DNA of 64,000 bases, taken from Apoda limacodes. Taxonomy: Eukaryota; Arthropoda; Insecta; Lepidoptera; Limacodidae. Shown in pieces: positions 20,895-34,700 of the stretch (position 1 is the stretch's first letter; the number at the start of each line of letters is the position of its first letter). The notes beneath the pieces were generated by a model. It was given only the letters and a program-made list of their open reading frames with translations, had not been told where the DNA came from and made no database searches. The position numbers and the translations under genes are program-made. The stretch lies in contig OX291544.1 of the NCBI GenBank assembly GCA_946406115.1, positions 26,429,521 to 26,493,520 of the forward strand. The letters run 5' to 3'.

Positions 20895-23800
20895 TGTGAT
20901 GCAATGAAATGAACATTGTCGTGCACAAGTAACGCAACCTTTGAAAAGTACAGCGTTGCGTAAAGTGAGGTTAGGTTAATAAAAACCTATCAGTTTTCGA
21001 AACCATGTCGATTAACACCGTGCATATTGATAAACTGATAGGAAGGGACAATTACAATAATTGGAAAAGACTTGTACCGAATTAGTATGGAGCTTTACCC
21101 TAGGGTAAAGAACTTAGCGAAATAATAACGATAAATATTGAGACCTGCATTAAAAATTAAAATTGAGTTTCAAAAATGCATGATTATTCATAGTCAATTA
21201 TCAGCACAGGCCATAAATTTTAATAAAAAAAGAAGAAAAAAATAATAATATTTGAGCCGTCAATTTTTTTTATGGTATTGAGCACTGACCATTGGTTCAT
21301 CAGCCTAAAGATATACGCTCCGTTTCGTAATTCTACGTTCCGTTTTATGTTACATTATTAACGATTTTCTGTGAATTGCAGGTCTAAGAAAAAGAGTTAT
21401 TATTTCAGAATTTCTTGATTTTAAGTGCTCTTTAGAAAAAATATACTCCTTAGCTGGTTAAATTTTAAATTTATTTTAATACCAAAACGGAACAACTCCT
21501 TTGCTGTAAAGTCATTTTTAGAGCGCGAGGAATTGTGGTCATGTGTAGACCCAAACAGCAAGGAAACCGTAGATCTTAAGAAGGATATTAAAGCGTAAAG
21601 CAAGCTTATTCTCCTTGTTGAACCAAGCAATTATGATATAGAAGAGGCACAAAGTGCAAGGGAAGTATGGCTCAAACTTCAGTCAGCGTTTGAAGACTCC
21701 GGATTAAACAGGAAAGTAGCCTTATAATGTGATCTCATCAACACAAACCTAGATAGTTGTATTTTCATTGAGTAATATGTAAATAAAATAGTTACAACTT
21801 CACACAAACTGAGAAACATAGGTTTTAAGGTTGACGATGAATGGCTTGGGACTTTTATGTTAGCCGGTTTGCCAGACCAATACAAACCGATGGTAATGAG
21901 TTTAGAAAGCTCCGGTGTTAAAATTAGTGCAGATTCCATTAAAACCAAGTTATAACAAGAGGTCAGGAATGAATCTGACACTACTGCATTATACACTTAA
22001 CATAGAAATTTCCCAGAAACGAATAATAACCCCCAAAATAAACCCCGTCGACCCCGTTGCTTACTGTAACAAATACGGACATTTAAGTAAAAATTGTTTT
22101 TTAATAGAAAGGTAAATGCAAATGTTAATAAAAACTATTCTGCAGTTGTTTCAGCCTGTACTACGATGGACGCCTGCAACTGTTTTGTGGACTCGGGTGC
22201 ATCTATGCACATGACAAGAAGATCAGATTGGTTGTATGATATCAAAGCACCTCTGATACAAAATATAAAGCCGGCCAAAAAATTCTTCGATTATTGTACA
22301 GAAGATGGAAACCATGGATCTCAATCTCAGCTGTAATGACGGTAATATAAACCTAGTCCAGATGAGAGATATTTTATTTATACCAAACCTTAGCACCAAC
22401 CTATTGTTAGTCAGTCAGTTAGTAAGAAATAGATGTGAAGTTAATTTTCATAGTACTGTTTGTGATATCTATAACAAAGAAAAACATTTGGTAGCAATGG
22501 CAAGATTAATAAACATATTGTTGTGTACAATGTGTACAAACTTAATATTGTTAAAGGGGATGCATTCGTTACTGCCACCGATAGCACAGAAAGTTTAGAT
22601 GTTTGGCATCGTAGAATGGGGCATTTCAATTATGTTGATGTAAAAAAGTAAGAATCTTGTGCAGAAGGGGTCAAGATAACAAAATTTGACACTAAATCAT
22701 GTATTCCGTGTATACAAGACAAACAAATAAGACTTCCTTTTAATACTGAAGGCTCACGAGCAACTTCACTGCTTGAGGTCATCCATTCTGACCTATGTGG
22801 CCCGATGGAATGCACTTCACTAGGAGGGGCGAAATATTTTATAACATTTATTGACGACTATTCAAGAAAAGTATTTGTATACTTCCTGAAGAGTAAATTG
22901 GATATAACTTCAGTATTTTATAACTTTAAATGTAAAGTAGAAACTGAGTTACAACAAAAAATGAAGATTATCCGTACCGATAACGGGACCGAGTATAGTA
23001 ATAAAATTTTTGAAAAATATTATCCTCCGGCATCAAGCATCAAAAGACAACACCATGTACACCCCAGCAGAACGGCTTAAGCGAGAGAAAAAATAGAACG
23101 CTTGTAGAAAGAACCAGATGTATGCTCAGTGATGCAAATCTACCGAAGATTTATTGGGCCGAGGCTGTGTCAACAGCAGCCTACATAATTAATAGATCTC
23201 CATCCATAGTATATCCGATGCAAACGACATAACTTATACTCCTCCCAGCGAAGAAACAGCTGATGATAGCATGATTGAACAACGCTAATCCAATATCACG
23301 CTCAAACCAAGGTATCAGAAAAAGAGAAACAAAGAAGTTGCTGATGCATCTTTTGTCAATTTGTACTATACATATCTGTCTATATGCAATGATCCAATAA
23401 GTTTCGAAGAGGCTTTATCATAAAAGGATGTGTTCAAAAAAAGGCATCGACTACGAAGAAGTTTACTCGCCTGTTATAATGTACACATCACTCCGATACT
23501 TATTAGCACTAGCTTCAAAATATGATTTGGATATTAATCACATACATGCTGTTTCTGCATTTCTACAAAGTGAAGTTGAAGAGGAGATATATATATGCAA
23601 CAACTACCTATGTATGAGACCGAAAATGAAACAGATGTCTGTCATTTAAAAAAATCCTTATACGGACTGAAACAAGCCACCCGTAAATGGAATGAAAAGT
23701 TGGATACTACACTTAAAGAAATAGGTATTTTTCGTTCCAGCATTGATCCATGTATTTATCACAAAATTGAAAACGAAAACACTATTACATTTTTATTTTT

Positions 23801-24755
23801 ATTTATGTTAACGATTTGATTTTATTCACAAACTACAAATCAACAAAAGATTATGTGATACAAAAACTAAGTGAAAAATTTAGTATGAAAAATATGGGAG
23901 ACTTAAAATACTATATTGGACTTCATGTAACAAGAGACAGAGAAAATGGTGTCATGTATATTGATCAAAAGAAATATATTGAAGAAATATTACAGAAATA
24001 TGGTATGTCAGATTGTAAACCTGTCAAGACACCAATAGATCCTCTTACAAAGCTATATTTAACTGGTGAAGGAGAAATATTCCCTACCAAGAAATAATTG
24101 GATGTCTTCTCTATTTATCTCAAAGGACAAGACCAGATATTAGTTATATAATAAATTATCTAAGTAAATACCAGAAATGAAAGACTGGACTACTTTGAAA
24201 CTTGTATTGAGATATTTAAAAGGAACTGAAAACTATAGATTAACTTACAAACAATGAAAAGAAGAAAATATAGCTCATGCCTATTGCGATGCTGATTGGG
24301 CTAGTACTGAAGATGACAGACGCTCATGCACTGGCTATACTTTTATTTTTCAGGGAGGATCCATATGTTGGAATTCGAAGCGCCAACCTACTGTTGCATT
24401 GTCAACGTCAGCGGCCGAATACATGTCTTTGTCTGCTTGTACCCAAGAAGCGCTTTAGATTAAACAACTTCTAGAAAATATTTGGCCACACTTAAAACAT
24501 CAAAAAATTGTTATATACTGCGATAATCAAAGCTGTATTAAACTTTTAGGTACTAATGGGTATAATTACAGGACTAAACAAATAGATGTCCGGCACCATT
24601 TTGTGAGAGACAAAATCAATGAAAACAAGATTGAGGTGCAGTTTGTAAACACTGGAGATGATTGCTGACATGCTGACTAAAGCAACCCAAGCTGATGTAC
24701 TGCTCCTGCAAGATACGACTATGTTCAAGGGAAGATGATGCAATGAAATGAATTT
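20895..24755 (+). mobile_element. Ty1/copia retrotransposon, internal region, inactive
   Basis: Domains run in copia order. The gag start is MSINTVHIDKLIGRDNYNNW at 21005. A zinc-knuckle remnant (YCNKYGHLSKNC) lies at about 22065, and the protease motif FVDSGASMHMT at about 22180. The integrase has HRRMGHFNY at about 22610, HSDLCGPM and FIDDYSRKVFVYF at about 22786-22880, and RTDNGTEYSN at about 22975. The RT has EEVYSPVIMYTSLRYLLA at about 23457 and LKKSLYGLKQATRKWNEKLD at about 23650. RNase H has YCDADWAS at about 24283 and STSAAEYMSL, ending in DMLTKA near 24684. Several stops and frameshifts break it, there is a probable deletion near 23210-23430, and the catalytic YVDD reads YVND. No full LTRs were found; only GATGCAATGAAATGAA is shared by the two ends (about 20898 and 24738). 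Confidence 0.9.
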
Positions 24756-24789
24756 TCCTTTCTTTTTTTTTTCGTCTCTGCTCTTTTGT

Positions 24790-26025
24790 CGCGCGACGTG
24801 TCAGATCGTTGACCTTGTTAATAAATTGTTAATTCTTTAAATAAAGTACTTATAAAACTAGTATTTTTATTAACTTTAATTTGATAGTTATATTGCATAC
24901 AAGCTGCAGAGTTTTGCAATTTCATAGATTTATTTAACTTTACCAGTACTAAACGACGTTGTATTTATAGAGACATATAATATCTTTTGGTACTGAAAAA
25001 CACAAATATACCTACTATATAATATTTTCATATTCGTCACGTAGATAAAATTCGTTACATAGTTACATCAATTTTATACTTGTATATTTACAATTGTCTA
25101 TCAAATACAACAATATTAAGATTAAATAATTCACATGTGTTCACAAAAAACCGTGTTCTTATACATTTACTTATAGATATTTCTGTCTAATATTTTCATA
25201 GGTCTGCTTATTGAAAAACGCATGTTTTATTAATTTTTTTTTTTTTTTTGACATGTTCGGCAGATGGTATTTTTTTTATTATTTTAAAAACTACATATAA
25301 TTTAAAAACATAATTTCTAATTAGAAAAAATATGATGATACAGGAATAGTATGTAAAAATACTGTATGGCCATCCACCTTTATTAAAAATTTAAAGATCT
25401 GTAACTACATACTTAATTTATTAATAGATTTTAATTTTACAGAACTATATTTTTCATCCTGTCCCGTTTGACAGATAGTTAACTAAAACACTATTAAAAA
25501 AAGTAGCAGACAATCAAACATAACCAAAAAATATTTAAAAAATAATAGTAAAAAAAGGAATGTACCCAATTGCTAGCTGGATTTTTGTTTTCTCAGCCTT
25601 AAAACTACTTTCGCCACACCTTTAACAATATATCAACATTTACATATAATTAATTACAAATACAGTCAATTAACACTTCACGATAACAATCCAACGTTAC
25701 AATCCCACGTTCTTACTTACATTATTTAATCCCTGTTTTAAATCCATTCAACTGCCTCTTCTTCAGCAAAATCACACTTTATTTATTAAATAGAAAGAGC
25801 TTCAAATTTTTTTTTTAATTTGGCACGAAACTTTAGAACACCCACAGCCTTCAAAGAATCATTTTTTCTAAACATTGAGTGTCTGAAAAAAAAATAACTA
25901 TAATTTATTTCAGTTTCTAACCATGTCAATAAAATTAATAAAAACCCTGTCATAACAATAAAAAACGTCTATTTTTCTGTCCCCTCTGCCGTTAAAGCTA
26001 AGCATGCTAAATCTACCCGTATATT
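24790..26025. other. Intergenic, AT-rich, nothing identified
   Basis: Low-complexity AT-rich DNA with T runs (for example 25229-25249). No coding region or structured repeat was recognised. Confidence 0.3.
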
Positions 26026-26027
26026 TT

Positions 26028-27540
26028 TTTTTCTGAACTATCTGAACTGACATTGCAGTTGGCTGTTTCAGCCATTACTGCTTCACCGGACTTTATTTGG
26101 GCGAGTCTCTGAAGGAGGGGGAGCCTCAGCTTGGGTTGTCGCTCATGGGGGCGTCCCTTCAACCCGAAGGTGAGTCACCGCCAAGAGGGGAGTTCCCCGT
26201 TACGCGGGTGCGGTTGCGATTGAGTGGGAGCGAGAAGCGCCCCGGCACTCTTTGATACCTCGTGTATCCGTTTGGGCGCCGACGAACCCGGGGACGTCGG
26301 CGTCTTGTTTGGAGGGAGGCCCTATTAGGGGTCGTTGAGACTAATCTCGCTATCTAGATCGTCAACTGGGGCCGTTTGTACTTGCCGAGGCCGCCTAACT
26401 ATAGTTTTACGACCATGCCGAGATCGATCGGGGGGATGGTACGTTGTGGATTGCACAATTAATCGATTCGGGTGATTTTGTGTACGCTCGAAAAAGCGGA
26501 CTGCCAGATCTTTGAAATATTGGGGAATCGTGGGGAGTTTGAAATCTCTGTGTAGGTCCGCATTGCGAACGTACCAGGAGGCTCCGGAGGCCGCTCTAAG
26601 AAAGCGGTTTCGGAGGGTCTGAAGTTTATGGAGATTGCGCTTGGATAACGCAAAGACTTCGCTAGCATAAGCTAGTATAGGGCGGATGCAAGTTGTGTAA
26701 AGATTTAGCTTATTTCTAAGCGACATCTTACTGTACTTGCCTATCATGGGATAAAGACGACTGAGGACAAAAGCGGCTCTAACTATTTTGGTGTTATCGC
26801 GGAAGATCAAACGCCTATCCAGGGTCACACCGAGATATTTGGTCTTGTTTTGCCAGGGAATGGCACGATCGAAGAGTGAGAGGGGAGATGGCCGCGGAGG
26901 GCGGCCAGCGATAAAGAGGACGGCAGAGCTTTTGTCGGGATTCACCTCGATTCTCCATTTCCGAAACCATTCGCTGTTGTTGTTGGCGGGTTGGAGTCTC
27001 TTAGTTATTCGACTCACTTGCCTATCGGTGGTATAGATAGCGGTATCGTCCGCAAAGAGGGCTAATTGGGTACCTATCGTTTAAGGGATGTCGTTAGTGT
27101 AGAGAAGGTACAAGTTAGGGGCGAGCACGGATCCTTGCGGGACTCCTGCTTCTATGGGACGGGGGGAAACAGAGTGCCTTCTACTTTGTAGCGAAAGCTA
27201 CGATTCGACAAATAGTCTCATATGATGAGCACGAGACGATCTGGCAACTGAAAGTTGTACAGTTTATAAATTAAACCGTTGTGCCAGACTTTGTCGAAGG
27301 CTTTCGCTACATCGAAGAAGACAGCGCCCGTGTGACGGGGCTTACCTAATACTGGTTGAAAGCCAGTGAGAATATGGTCCGTGATGCGGAGGACATGATG
27401 GACGCATGAGTGTTTGGCACGGAAGCCGAACTGCTCGTCTATTAAAATGCCTCTGGAGACTATAGCGTTCCGTAGGCGAGCGAGGAGGAAGCGTTCGTAG
27501 AGTTTATAGCCAGTGCGCTTATTAATTATATATTATATGT
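26028..27540 (-). mobile_element. Jockey-like LINE, 5'-truncated, reversed
   Basis: On the minus strand, RT motifs appear: IDEQFGFRAKHSCVHHVL, then FFDVAKAFDKVWHNGLIYKL near 27330-27270. A broken GVPQGS region follows near 27150 and ALFADDTAIYTTDRQ near 27060-27020. A 230-codon open stretch (27017-26325) carries WFRKWRIEVNPDKS, TKYLGVTLDRRL and LPTIPQYFKDLAVRFFE. The GC-rich 3' UTR runs to about 26030 and ends at a poly-T (poly-A on the element's own strand). The same 3' end occurs forward at 54600-55065. Two or more in-frame stops inactivate it. Confidence 0.85.
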
Positions 27541-27544
27541 TTAA

Positions 27545-28440
27545 AATAAAATGTATTCTGCCCTGATTTCTTAAAGGCTGTGTATTGTCGGCAATCTTAA
27601 ACATAAAAGCGTAGAACGCGTATTTTCTTAAAGCAGACGCGAAAAGGCACACTGAAGCGTTTCAACATGAAGTGCTAGAACCCGTGTTAGACAATATTAG
27701 TTAAGACAAAAGTTTTCTATTTAATTGTAAGGCCCTTATATTGATTCCCAATCCTGAGTTTCTTATAGTTAGTCAGGAACTAGCAATGAGGCTATATTGA
27801 GGCTTTTTACTCTATAGTACATACTGCCGCGGCTCGCAAACGCAGCATAACTGGGCGATCGTGAGTATGCTGGACGAGGCACGCATCACAAAGTCTGGTT
27901 ATGCTCAGTTGTGGTCAAGGCTTGTATAGTGGTTCTCTGACATGCGTGTACAAAACTAATAATATTGAAACTGTATTGACAATAATAAAAAATAATTTAG
28001 GTAATTTTGCCACCTGGTTCAAATTTCGCTGCGTTCAAATGTCGATTTCTTTTTTTTAAATTATATTAATGGCGCATACTTTTTGTTGTGCCAGTCCGAA
28101 ATTTAAATAAAACTTAATGAGTTATCTCTTTGGTTATCAACATTCGGGTTTCAAAAACTGTGTACTGCAAGTACGATTTATCCCAAAGAAGCTTGTGCAA
28201 GTTATGGTCGCATATCGTAGCATGTTTGAGAAAAAGCTATTATATATACGACGTAGGTTCATCCCCTGTCACGCAGAACAGAAAATGATTGGTGAAGAGG
28301 CTGTCCATCACATTATGGTGTGGATGTGTATCCAGCCGTTAGTTACTCCTTTAGGGGATAAGAAGGGTGACAATGTACATAAATAAATATAAATATTTTT
28401 GAACATTTTACACAGCACCGTCTGGCCTCAAAGTAAGCAA
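27545..28440. other. Intergenic, nothing identified
   Basis: Mixed-composition DNA with a short GC-richer patch near 27830-27900. The 89-codon frame at 28117-28386 has no family resemblance. Confidence 0.3.
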
Positions 28441-28442
28441 AG

Positions 28443-28628
28443 CTTATGATATTGTTACTAGACAATGGATACAAATACATATACACATATTACTTTTTTT
28501 GTAAATACATACATATCATACATAAATACACCCAGACTCGAGACAAACGCAAATGTTTATCACATACATGTTTGTACAGTGCGGGAATCGAAACCACTCA
28601 CCCCTATCTACCAACTAGGCTGCGAAGG
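28443..28628 (-). mobile_element. tRNA-derived SINE, reversed, ending at an (AT)n run
   Basis: It shares GACAATGGATACAAATACAT..., TTTTTTTGTAAATACATACA and GTGCGGGAATCGAAACCACT..ACTAGGCTGCGA with the SINE at 14225-14450. An AT microsatellite follows at 28629-28653. Confidence 0.7.
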
Positions 28629-28653
28629 ATATATATATATATATATATATATA
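28629..28653. repeat. (AT)12 microsatellite
   Basis: Twelve uninterrupted AT units next to the SINE end. Confidence 0.95.
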
Positions 28654-28770
28654 CATACATCGTTAAAAATGTAATTTTAATAGTTATTTCATCGTTTCCG
28701 AAATTGTCAGCTTTTTTTGCAGCCGCCACTTGGCCTATTAGTACGTTCCACTGACTCACCTGACTCAGCC

Positions 28771-31700
28771 TCAAGTGAGGGAGCGTGGCGTGAAGACGTG
28801 AACGAGAGAGTCCCAACCACAGTCCGCTATCTGATGCGGCCTCAGTCCGTTCCAATCTAATCCGTACGTAAATTCAGAATGATGTCGTATTGTTTCTAAA
28901 GGATCGCACCCGCGTTTCAAGTCCCATATCCTGAAAAAAAAACCATATTAAAATATACTGTTTTCAGTAAATACTTCTAATGGTTAGGCACTGTGATATC
29001 AAATAAAGCAAAAAATTATACTAACGTACCTAGTTGTAAAATCATATGACGCAGCTGCTATAACAGACGGTGCGTGTGGCGAAAATTGTACCCTTCTAAC
29101 AGCACACTCACAACCTAAAATAAATAACAAAAAAATACAATAACAATTTACAATTAATATTTCAGTACATTTGATTTTGTATCTTTGGAGAATGTTGATT
29201 ACTTGCTTATAATGAACCTATTAAATTGTAAAACGACGACCAATGTTAAAAATTGTTTGAAACCACATTACGATTCAAATAGATATAGACTGTGTTTTAT
29301 TCTAAACAAATAAGGGTTCCGTACGGGGTGGAAGTAAATATTTAAAAATAAGAGGCAACAACTTATCGTGTTAACTATTTGAGTTTCCTTATTCACCAAA
29401 CCACTTATTTTATTGAACAGATTGCTAAAAACATGAGACTTAAAGTACAATCACTATTTTAGCAAGGGTGCAATTACACATTGACCCGAGCGAGGTTATG
29501 TGTAAATGCTCGGTCGCATCTCTAACCGCGTGCTCGCGTCACTGGTGCACTGGTTGCGACGGAAATGAGTCAATTGGAACTGCAGAGGTTCTTATTGTTA
29601 ACATATTCGCAATCTTGCTCATTTTATAAAACAAAGAGTCTATGAAGTAACATTAAGTTTTAAGTAATCCGAAGGCATGCTCTGTCAAGAACTATGGTGT
29701 TGGGTGGCACCTTATTTAAATTAAAATGAATTAACCAATTTAACGCGCATGCTGCTTGAACGTAGGCATCATCCATTGTTGCCACTGGAAATAAAAATAA
29801 ATATACGCAAATGTTTAAACTGCCGCTTTTGTCGGCACACGACACAGATAATCTTTTATTCGAATATTCCGTAGTTACTATGGTACTTTATATTCTTTTA
29901 ATACTAGTCCAGACCTTTACCTTTAAGTGTAAACATGGGTGTCGTGAGCCGTCGCAAGTCCCATCCTTTGACCAGTCCGTCTGAACCCGCCGTCGCTATC
30001 GCATGCGTTTCTGTTCTACTCCAATCACATGACAATACCTGTCAACATATAATATCAAGATTACTGGCATAGATACAAAAAAAATATCAAAGAAAAAGTA
30101 TACACTTGCTCCACAGATAAAGGACGCTTACGCCATAGAATTAGTTCAACCCCTTTAACTTTGTGCAGTTTGGCGAACGTTGCCGAGCCAGTGGCCACTC
30201 GGCTGTTAAAAGTTTTGAGCTGCCTATAAGACTTGGCTTATCGACTTATGACAACATCCTGGTTCGACAATTTGATGCGCTCTTTCAGAGAGCTTGCACA
30301 GATTTAAAAGATATGTGCCACTAGATCTTGCAAATTAGATTATAATGAATCCCTTCACATTTTTTGCTTTACACTTATTATTATTCAGTTAAGAAGACAA
30401 CACTATGACGCAGCCAAATATATTTGCTACTTCATAATTAAATCCAATAAAACTGTCCATAGGTCAAATCTGCGATACTACTCCAGCATTACTGTAGGTG
30501 TTTAGGTACTTCGTCCAGATGAGTTTTTGTGGTTAGTCATTTAAATATATATTTTATTACAACAATATTTCTGATCACCTCAGCATCATGTGCTTTTACG
30601 GCAGCCCCGGGTCTTGCAGGTTCCGTACAGGACCAAAGCTTTAGGTGTCCGTCACCTGAGACTGAGGCGAAAGTTGCAGGAGAGTGAGGGGAAAACGCCG
30701 CTGTATAAACCAGCTGAGAGTGACCAGCGAATGTGCTCAGGCAAGCTTCCGACTCGGGGTCCCACTGAAATTGAAAAATTTAAAATGTAGTAACCTGAAA
30801 CAATAAATATCTAGAATAATAATTTAATTTACTAAACTATTGAATTAATTATTTTAACCAATAATTAATTAAATAGTATAAAATAACCTAGGGGAGACTC
30901 GTTTTTATATTATTGCTATTTGTTAATGCGAAGTACATTCAATTATATTATATTACGCGTTTAATCAAATATACTTAAATGTGGAGATAAAGTAACAGTA
31001 GGTAGGTACACCATGGGACTAAAAGTAATTTTTTTTAGTGCCCATGATGTGGCTACTAAACTTCTTGTATTTTTAGAAATGCCAGACAAGTCCTACATAC
31101 GACGTCTACAAAAAAGACGATATTGGAAATTTTAATGAAAAAAGTTAGAGACTAAGCACTAAAATACAACAACATGTTTGATGCTGGTAGCTGGTTTCCA
31201 AACAGGGTCAAAAACATTTAAATGCCAATCATACCCATGCCTCAGGGTCTTTGCTTACACCAAGTTCGCCAAAGCCAAGAGAGAATTTCTGCACTTTGAT
31301 CACGTTCGCCAAAACCGACAATTCATTTCTAACCCTAATATGTTAGGCTTCTAGCGGGAGCGAAATCAAAAGCTATGTCAACAGAAGTCTTATTAGATAC
31401 TTGTGGAACTGATAAATAATGGGGAAGGTTATCAAGTGCGACCATGGATTGGAAGATGCAGCATGGGACGGCCTTCTGCCAGGTGGACATATGAACTTGT
31501 TAGAACCACAAAAAGCTACAAGATGCACAAGGCTCAAGACCAGTTGTTCTGAAAACATTGGAGTTTCTTTATAATGGTGAGTTTCATTATAGTGTCAGAT
31601 TTCAGAGTAAAAGTTTTTTCATAGGGAAACTATCATATTCTTAATTTTAAAAACATGTCATCTGATGTTCCACTATTAATAATAATTAAAAATAATAAAT

Positions 31701-34700
31701 ATTCGATTGACTCATTTGCAGCAAATCCTAAAATTGCTTCATGATAATGCCAGACCTCACGTTTTTATTATAAAAATAATTAAAAATAATAAATAATCGA
31801 TTGACTCATTTGCAGCAAATCCCATAATTGCTCCATGGTAACGCCAGACATCACACTGCTCGTCAAACAGTTTTAACACTACAGAACAGCAGTTGAAAAC
31901 CATGCATCATCCTCCATTCTCACCGAACCTTGCACCAACTACTACTTTTACCGCAATTTGGATGATTTTTTTCATGGAAAAAAATTTTCCTCCTAGGAAG
32001 CAGTACAAATAGCTGCACACAGTTTGTGGAGTCCAGATTCACAGAGTTTTATAGGAAAGGTTTAAATAATTATCCTTTTAGATGACAAGGCTAATTTCAT
32101 CCAACAAGAAAATATTTTAATTTTTCATTACAAAATGGCAATTTCATTTAACCCCCAATAATTAACAGATCAATAATTTGTTATCTTTACATCTGATTTA
32201 TTGTCATTGCCTGTCAAATACGAGAGATATCTACCACGTTATTTTCGACCTGTGACATGTTACTTTCGTCCTGGTGAGGACTTTCCATTTTTAAAGTTTT
32301 ACAGTTCTGAAAAAACAATTAATATTTAAGTATATCTGTATATATCAAGCAAAGATGAAAGTAAACCAGTAGCAAAAATTGTGTTTGGTCATCAGTGGTT
32401 GGTCTCTTAATACATGGAATCCTTTCATTTTTAAAACCTAATTAAATGAACATTCTCAAACAGCCAAACTCACCAATTTGACAGAAGTATCCCAGCTAGC
32501 ACTAAGTAAATGTGCTCTAGGCCAATCTACAGAGCAAACCTCACTAGTATGAGCTCGCAAAACGCGTAGAGGCGCCGAAAAGCCCGTCCTCCAAACTATG
32601 ATAGTGCCATCGCCCGCACCACACGCCGCCGCTCCATCAGTCGTCCCCGACCATGTCTGAAACAAATAGGTTAGACTTTATACTAAACGTCATATACATA
32701 CTAGCAATTAATTGTTTCACAGTACATATGCGATAAGCGACTTACAAAAAGAGCAATGTAGAAAACTGAAGTGTAATAAAGCAAGCAAAATTCCACATAA
32801 GCATCTGTGCCAGTCTGCTGAGCAAATTATACAACTAGTGTATTTTGATTGATATTGTGACAGTTAGTCACATATACAAATAATAAATGAGTAGGTATCT
32901 CTTGATACAATCTGATAATAACTAATTCTATAAGTAGGTAGGTAATGATTATGAGATGGGTTTTATCTTTAAGCTCCAGTGAACTCAAACACTGCAGGGG
33001 CTTCTTCTTGGAGAATGTAGGCCTGGACCATAGCCCAACACAATGACCTAGTGCAGATCAGCAGAAGTTGTCAAGCAATTAAGCTCCTTGATTGACAGAG
33101 TTTTTAGCCCACCTATAAGGTTTGACACTTGGCATAGCAAATGCAGCCACCAGCAACAATTAAAAGTGCCCTCTGAGGTGTGGAGGAGCTTAACCACGAA
33201 ATAAGCAACTACTGCCAATTACAGTTAACCCATTGAATGACTGACCAAGCCAGACATTTATCAAGAATTAATCTGTAAATTACTATATAGTGATTGAAAG
33301 CACCCTAAAACCACTACACTAACAGAATGACAATAATTGTAATTATTTTGTGTAATTATTATATATAATAACCATAGGCTATATGATTCTTTATTAAATC
33401 TTATTCAAAATACTTATCAGAAAAATACATGGTACATAAACAAGTATCTCTTAGTCTTAAGACCTAAGTTAGTTATTAGTTAATCCTATTAGCATCATTG
33501 CAAGATAGTTCGCACATGTTAACCCACTGAAAAGGCTTCCCTGTATAATGTTTGTAAATTTCATGTATGTAACTATAAAAACCTTCTTATGATACTTTCG
33601 ACTCATTGTTTTACATTTTTTAAGATGATCTTAGCCTAATAGTGTTGGAAAATTTTGGGTATTTGACCTGATATCCTAGCTGTTTTTAAAAAAAATAACT
33701 TACAACCAATAAAAATAAATTTATAAAATACCCACAACTTGGGAAAATTAATGATTGAAAACTACCTGTGTAGCAAATGTCATCAAAAATTTGACTAGTT
33801 ACCTTATTAAATACACTACAGAGCCTCAACAAAAGTTTTAAAAGGCAAAATTCCACTATTCAAAACAAGTAAAGACTTAAAAACCTACAAAGCTTAAAAA
33901 AAGTTATAAACAAACAGGATCAGAATCTTTTGCCATATTGATTTCTGATGAATAGATAAAAAAGATATACCCTGGCTCAAGACCTACACAAATATGGGAA
34001 ATTAATAGGAGATTAAGAACTTTCCTTTGATAAGACCCTTTTATCATTTATTAGTCAGATATTTGTTATTTATACTAATTCTTAGATTCAGCCATATTTG
34101 GTGACATGAAACTGAGGCAGTAAAAGAAATATGTTTCCTGCATATACAACATGATCATTCTACCTGTTTGGCTTAAAAATCAAAGCCATTAGTCCCACAT
34201 TTGCTCTTGCTCACATTTCAAATGATAAAATTTTTTGCAAAATTTCTGCTTAGGCTTCTGCAAGATGACAGCATTGTCTCACTGGGTAGCAATCACATAA
34301 CACTTTCACTTTATTTATGCTTCTGCTTTTGTGACCTATTAAGGGCTTATATATGCTAATGAGTGCCACCATTACAGGTTTTTAATTTCTCCTTAGTATT
34401 TCCATTTTCGGAAAAATCTTAACCTGCGATACAAGCACATTCACTGAATGTTATATTTATAATAACACAACTTTCTGAAGTGAAATACTTTGCAATATAT
34501 AGCTGACTGAAGCTTACTTTTTTTGTAGACGGAAACAATGATAATGGTAACTGCTGCAGAACCCTACAGTGACACAACAGTAATAAACTGGACAAACATG
34601 TTCTTAGCCAGCTTTTTGAATGTTTTCGGTCTTAAATAAGCCTTCTTACATGAGTAGGTAGGCTGACAAATAAATTTTTCTATCACTCACCACATCAAAT

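Noticed and set aside
29660..29845. Minus-strand frame within Pex7 that might be an extra exon
   Set aside because: Exons 30038-29921 and 29114-29030 join perfectly and give uninterrupted PEX7 homology, so there is no room for it.
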